This document shows, piece by piece, positions 60,471 through 64,000 of a stretch of 64,000 nucleotides of DNA. Both the position numbers and the translations under genes were made by a program. Under the pieces are notes generated by a model. The model had not been told where the DNA came from. It saw only the letters and a list, made by a program, of their open reading frames with translations, and did not search any database. Origin of the DNA: DASXKD01 sp963734725 (GTDB lineage Bacteria; Actinomycetota; Actinomycetes; Streptosporangiales; Streptosporangiaceae); NCBI GenBank assembly GCA_963734725.1, contig CAVTIX010000016.1, positions 1 through 64,000 on the forward strand, read 5' to 3'. Positions within the stretch are counted from its first letter, which is position 1; every line of letters begins with the position of its first letter.

Positions 60471-61886
60471 TCACGGCAGGGCTCCCGGTTCCGTAGCGGG
60501 ACGTCCGAGCAGGCGTTCGAGTGGCGTCGCGAGCCGCAGGACCAGGCCGGGGCTCGTGGCGAGCAGGTGGTCCAGCGCGGGGCCCTCGGCTAGCACGCCG
60601 CCAGTCTGCTCCTGGCCCGGCGCGGATACGATCCACGCGCCGGGCCTGGTGGCACGGGACGTTCCGTTATGCACGGAAGCTGAGATCAGCGCGGCCATCC
60701 GCGCTGCGCTCCGGTCCCAGCTAAGGCTCGATGCCCACGCGCGGCAGGCAGCGGCGACCTCCCGGCGGCGGGCCGGGTCGGCGAGTTCCTTGACGGCGCG
60801 CTCGGTGACGTCCTCGAGGGTCTCCCCGGCCCGGACCAGCCACCCGGTCCTGCCATCCCAGATGGCGTCGCGCAGCCCGTTGACGTCGAAGGCGACGGTG
60901 GGCACGCCGAGCGCCGCTGCTTCGAGCACGCACAATCCCCAGCCCTCGCCCTGGGAGGTGTTCAGGTGGAGCAGCGACCCGGCGACGATCTGCTGCTTGC
61001 GCGCCTCCGGCAGGAAGCCGTGCAGCCGGACCACGCCGTCCAGTCCGGCCGCCCCGGCGGCACTGGCCAGGGACGGGGCGGCGGGACCGCGCCCGACCAC
61101 GTTGACCGTGCACCCGGCGCCCGCCAGCCGCTTCGCGACGGGCAGTATCAGCTCGGCGCGCTTGTGCGCGACCAGGCGGCCCACCCAGGCCAGCGACCGG
61201 CCCCCGGGGCCAGCCGGAGCTACGGCAGCGGGCGCCGGGGCGCCGTTCGGTATCAGATAGATGTCCCCGGTCCAGCGGAGCCGTTCCCGCATCGCGGTGA
61301 CCGTGGACGGGGACACCGCCACGCAGGCATGCCGCCGGTAGGCCCGGCGCGCCACCGAGCCTTCCAGCACCCGGCCGGCCGCCGCCAGCCAGCGCGGGAA
61401 GTGCACGCCGAACTGCGCGGTGTGCACGTGGTGCATCACGCACAGCACGGGCACCCGCCGGGGCAGCACCCATGGGGTGAAGAACGGGATCCCGTTCTGG
61501 CAGTCGAGCACGGCGTCGAACGACCGGCGGTGCGCGAGCAGCCAGCCGAGCAACAGCGGGTACACAGTGAACCGGCCGCCCATCCGGGCCACCGTTATCC
61601 CGTCGTGGCGGCCGCGGCGGGCCTGGCCGGGCGCCCGCGCGGTCAGGAAGGTGACCCGCGCGTCGCGCGCCACCAGGCGGCGGCCGATCTCCCAGGCGTA
61701 CCGCTCGGCGCCGCCCGCCTCCGGGTGCCACGGGTCGCGCCAGTTGGCGATGGCGATCCGCAGGCCGGCGACGTCGTCCGGCAGGCCGCGGTGCTGCTGA
61801 GACGCCGCATGGATGGACGTTCGCCGTTCAAAGATGGACAGCAACCGTCCAACCATGAGAGCCGGGGCGGCGCCGGGGGTGCTCAC
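60471..61886 (-). CDS. Glycosyltransferase family 4
   Basis: Enzyme of 471 residues with the GT-B fold of family 4: PEAGGAERYAWEIGRRLVAR for the acceptor side, HHVHTAQFGVHFPRWLAA, SPSTVTAMRERLRWTGD, and in the donor domain LAWVGRLVAHKRAELILPVA and NTSQGEGWGLCVLEAAALGV, the E-x7-E motif region. No signal or membrane segment, so it acts on the cytoplasmic face on a lipid-linked or nucleotide-sugar substrate. Its start overlaps the GT2 stop by four bases (ATGA), and the AftD-like gene follows, all on the same strand. Confidence 0.87.
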   Translation of the reverse strand: MSTPGAAPALMVGRLLSIFERRTSIHAASQQHRGLPDDVAGLRIAIANWRDPWHPEAGGAERYAWEIGRRLVARDARVTFLTARAPGQARRGRHDGITVARMGGRFTVYPLLLGWLLAHRRSFDAVLDCQNGIPFFTPWVLPRRVPVLCVMHHVHTAQFGVHFPRWLAAAGRVLEGSVARRAYRRHACVAVSPSTVTAMRERLRWTGDIYLIPNGAPAPAAVAPAGPGGRSLAWVGRLVAHKRAELILPVAKRLAGAGCTVNVVGRGPAAPSLASAAGAAGLDGVVRLHGFLPEARKQQIVAGSLLHLNTSQGEGWGLCVLEAAALGVPTVAFDVNGLRDAIWDGRTGWLVRAGETLEDVTERAVKELADPARRREVAAACRAWASSLSWDRSAARMAALISASVHNGTSRATRPGAWIVSAPGQEQTGGVLAEGPALDHLLATSPGLVLRLATPLERLLGRPATEPGALP

Positions 61887-62839
61887 GCCGTAGTGACCCC
61901 CGCCGGGAGCGCCTGGCCCGTGCCCGGGACCGCGTGACCGGCGGCTAGCAGCTCATCGCCCGCGCCGGGGAGGGCCGGGCTGGCCGGAAGCCCGTGGCTC
62001 GCGGCCGGCAATCCTTGCCGGGCGTCGGCAAGGCCGGGCTCGGCGGCCAGCGGTCCGGCGGCGACCGGGAGCGCGAGCGGGCTGCCTGCCGCCGTGGCCG
62101 ACGCCCAGGCGGCGCGGGCCGGGGCGGCGCGGGCCCGCCCCGGCCGGTGGCCCAGCCAGATCGCGGCGACATCGCGCAGCGCCGCGGCGCTGTGCCTGGG
62201 CACCGAGAACGTGGAGCCTGGCATGTCCCGCCAGCAGACGGGGAACTCGGTGAGCGTCGCACCCAGCCGCTGGCACAGGGCGATCAACTCGATATCGAAG
62301 GCGAAGCCTTGTGTGGTCAGCCGCAGCGCCGCGGCCCGCGCCAGCGGCCCGGAGAAGAACTTGAACCCGCACTGGGTGTCGGTGGCGCCGGGGACGACCC
62401 GGCGGGCCATGGCACGGAACACGGCCGCGCCGGCCTGGCGGACCGCGCTGTGCCGGCTGATGACGACCGAGCCGGCCAGCCCGCGGGAGCCGACGACCAG
62501 CGAGTTGCCGCCAGCGAGCAACCCGATCGCCACGTCCAGGGCGGACAGGTCGGTGGCCATGTCTGCGTCGCAGAACCCGACGAACGGGGCGCGGGTGGCC
62601 AGCAGCCCGGCCCGGACTGCCAACCCCTTGCCGGGCCGGGCGCAGCGCAGCAGCCGGACCGGCACCGGGCCCGCGGGCCAGCGCCGCACCACCTCGCTGG
62701 TCTCGTCGGTGCTCGCGCTGTCCACCACCAGGACCGCCGCCGGGACCGGCAGGGCAGCCGTCTTGCGGCACAGGGCGGCAAGCCCGTCGGGGAGCCTGCG
62801 GGCCTCGTTATAGGCCGGGACAACGATCTCGATCAGCAC
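61883..62839 (-). CDS. Glycosyltransferase family 2, polyprenyl-phosphate type
   Basis: Enzyme of 318 residues. IEIVVPAYNEARRLPDGLAA begins the GT-A fold, VVDSASTDET is the nucleotide contact, FCDADMATDLSA carries the DxD-type metal site, and DTQCGFKFFSGPLARAAA matches the dolichyl/polyprenyl-phosphate glucosyl- or mannosyltransferase group. The Ala/Gly-rich ~90 residue tail is low complexity. Likely makes the lipid-linked sugar donor used by membrane GT-C enzymes such as AftD. Confidence 0.85.
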   Translation of the reverse strand: MLIEIVVPAYNEARRLPDGLAALCRKTAALPVPAAVLVVDSASTDETSEVVRRWPAGPVPVRLLRCARPGKGLAVRAGLLATRAPFVGFCDADMATDLSALDVAIGLLAGGNSLVVGSRGLAGSVVISRHSAVRQAGAAVFRAMARRVVPGATDTQCGFKFFSGPLARAAALRLTTQGFAFDIELIALCQRLGATLTEFPVCWRDMPGSTFSVPRHSAAALRDVAAIWLGHRPGRARAAPARAAWASATAAGSPLALPVAAGPLAAEPGLADARQGLPAASHGLPASPALPGAGDELLAAGHAVPGTGQALPAGVTTA

Positions 62840-62894
62840 CGGGGAGGTGGCCGGGCTGGCCTCTCGGCGGCATGGTCACCACCGCCCGGCCGGG

Positions 62895-63032
62895 TCAGCG
62901 GTTTCCGTACTGATAGAGCGAGGCGTTGGTCGGAGTGCCGTTGGCCACGCCGGTCAGCGCGCCGCTGGCGGCGAAGGCGCCCCCGACGGCAAGCGCGATC
63001 CCCAGGGCGACGGCGATGATCAGGTGGATCAT
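62895..63032 (-). CDS. DUF2613 family small membrane protein
   Basis: Protein of 45 residues: one membrane helix (MIHLIIAVALGIALAVGGAF) followed by ASGALTGVANGTPTNASLY, the usual DUF2613 pattern of mycobacteria and relatives, where the gene sits beside envelope arabinan genes. GGAAGGAG before ATG 63032 fixes the start; an upstream ATG at 63089 has none. Function unknown. Confidence 0.75.
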   Translation of the reverse strand: MIHLIIAVALGIALAVGGAFAASGALTGVANGTPTNASLYQYGNR

Positions 63033-63128
63033 GGCGCTCCTTCCGCGGCAGGGGACACACCGGTCGGCGAGACGGTGGCCGCTGGCCATCCAGGGTGCGG
63101 AAACAGGAAAGAACTGTACACGTTCTAA

Positions 63129-64000
63129 TCACGATGGGACCCGATAAACCACCAGGCCAGGCCCGGTGGCGACCACTGCGCAGCCGGGCAAGCGGGCCGC
63201 CGCGGCGCCGCTGGCGCCAGGACCGCCGGCGCCAGGGCCGGCGGCGCCGCTGTCCACGATCACGAACCGCACCCCGGCCGCCGCGAGCGCCGTGGTCAGC
63301 GGCCCGGGAGCGGTAACGACGGCGCCCAGCCGGCGGGCGTCCGGGTCGTCTGGCACCATCTGGACGGCGCCCACCTGGGGACCGTCGTTCCAGATCACCG
63401 GGCGCGACAGCAGCCGCGGCCACGGGTCCAGGATGGCCCGGCCGCCGTTCCACGCCGGGCGCCGGTAGGCCGTCCAGGGGAGCAGCAGGACCTTGCCCGC
63501 CGTCCGGCTGCCATCAACGAGGCGCGCGGCGTTCAGCCAGGAGGACGGGTACCAGGCCGGGCGCAGCCGCCCCGCCGCCCCCCAAGCGAGCCCGGGAAGC
63601 AGCAGCACCGGTGCGAGCAGCAGCGCCACCGCGATGGCCAGCCCTGCCCGGTGCACGCCGAGCGCGGCAAGCCCCGCGCGCGCCCGCTCCCCCGGCCGTC
63701 GAACCGCGGCGCCGGGTGAGGTCGCCCTGGCGGCCGCGGTGTCAGGAGCGGCGGGCGGCCGGGCGAGGACGGCGGCGGGCAGGACGACCAGGGCGGTCAC
63801 GGTCATCGCGGCGAAACCGCCGACGATGGCGGGCAGCAGCGCTGCGCCCAGCCGCCCGGCGCCGCGCCAGGACGCCACCGTGCTCGTGGTGACCGCGCGC
63901 AGCGCCCACGGCAGGCCGGCGTAGCCGAGCAGCAGCGCCCACTGCCCGATAATGAGCCGCTCGGCTACGAAGGGGTTCCAGGCGTAGAACACCCCCGCGA
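63129..64000 (-). CDS. Large membrane protein, 3' part (runs off the window)
   Basis: The frame enters from beyond 64000 and ends at 63129. It shows YAWNPFVAERLIIGQWALLLG, several long hydrophobic segments, and an outer part with LRPAWYPSSWLNAARLVDGS, KVLLLPWTAYRRPAWNGGRA and VRFVIVDSGAAGPG. The NPFVAERLxxGQWxLLLGY stretch followed by a soluble domain is typical of large GT-C-type membrane proteins of actinobacterial envelope loci. Its N-terminus is not in the window. Confidence 0.7.
   Translation of the reverse strand, partial: AGVFYAWNPFVAERLIIGQWALLLGYAGLPWALRAVTTSTVASWRGAGRLGAALLPAIVGGFAAMTVTALVVLPAAVLARPPAAPDTAAARATSPGAAVRRPGERARAGLAALGVHRAGLAIAVALLLAPVLLLPGLAWGAAGRLRPAWYPSSWLNAARLVDGSRTAGKVLLLPWTAYRRPAWNGGRAILDPWPRLLSRPVIWNDGPQVGAVQMVPDDPDARRLGAVVTAPGPLTTALAAAGVRFVIVDSGAAGPGAGGPGASGAAAARLPGCAVVATGPGLVVYRVPS

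Overview
The window is almost entirely GC-rich DNA (about 70 %) with the gene style of a soil actinomycete. Markers are a SigE-type ECF sigma factor with its membrane partner, a conservon-type sensor kinase, an AftD-like arabinosyltransferase next to DUF3068 and DUF2613 genes, KstR/KstR2-type regulators, a TetM/OtrA-like GTPase and PucR/Lrp/LuxR regulators. I cannot name the species; a Streptosporangiales-like soil lineage would fit. The first ~3.07 kb is different: lower GC, proteobacterial-looking genes (SDR/TetR pair, ABC-2 permease/ATPase pair). It ends abruptly inside the ATPase gene, so it is either transferred DNA or an assembly chimera.

Layout. 0.1-3.07 kb: foreign-looking block. 3.07-4.5 kb: mobile-element debris (C-terminal end of a serine recombinase, 5' half of a group II intron). 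4.6-10.5 kb: housekeeping and stress genes (methyltransferase, OsmC, VOC protein, ECF sigma pair, NDH-2-like oxidoreductase, ArfB). 10.6-12.7 kb: an operon on the minus strand whose second gene is a selenoprotein, with an in-frame UGA in a U-G-S-C motif followed by a SECIS-like hairpin. 12.9-16.0 kb: a cobalamin riboswitch followed by a B12-type ABC importer in which the ATPase and binding-protein frames are fused. 16-22 kb: ribosome-protection GTPase, secreted phosphoesterase, PepC, membrane protein. 22.3-28 kb: tightly packed MFS / sphingosine-phosphate-lyase-like / FGGY kinase / MFS genes. 28-38 kb: Lrp and EamA pair, PPOX protein, an internally deleted SigJ-like ECF, a large LuxR ATPase, a proline-iminopeptidase-like hydrolase, a divergent MarR/DHA2 efflux pair with a clear operator, and a P450 tail. 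38-47 kb: methyltransferase, conservon-type histidine kinase, diacylglycerol-kinase-like protein, DUF421 remnant, DedA protein, and a hydrolase fused to an IS1634-type transposase. 47-55.6 kb: secreted protein of unknown function, KstR2-like regulator, PucR-type regulator, D-aminoacylase, and remnants of two SDR genes and of kstR with KstR- and KstR2-type operator motifs still visible. 55.7-64 kb: a cell-envelope glycan locus (methyltransferase and DUF3068 fragments, frameshifted AftD-like enzyme, GT4, GT2, DUF2613, membrane protein running off the end).

Two themes stand out. First, a probable selenocysteine protein lies back to back with a cobalamin-controlled importer. Second, the window holds an unusual number of truncated or frameshifted genes (recombinase, group II RT, P450, DUF421, two SDRs, kstR, methyltransferase, DUF3068, AftD, a G1-peptidase-like protein, SigJ). 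Some single-base frameshifts lie in or near short G/C or A runs and could be sequencing errors, while clean block truncations look like real decay or rearrangement.
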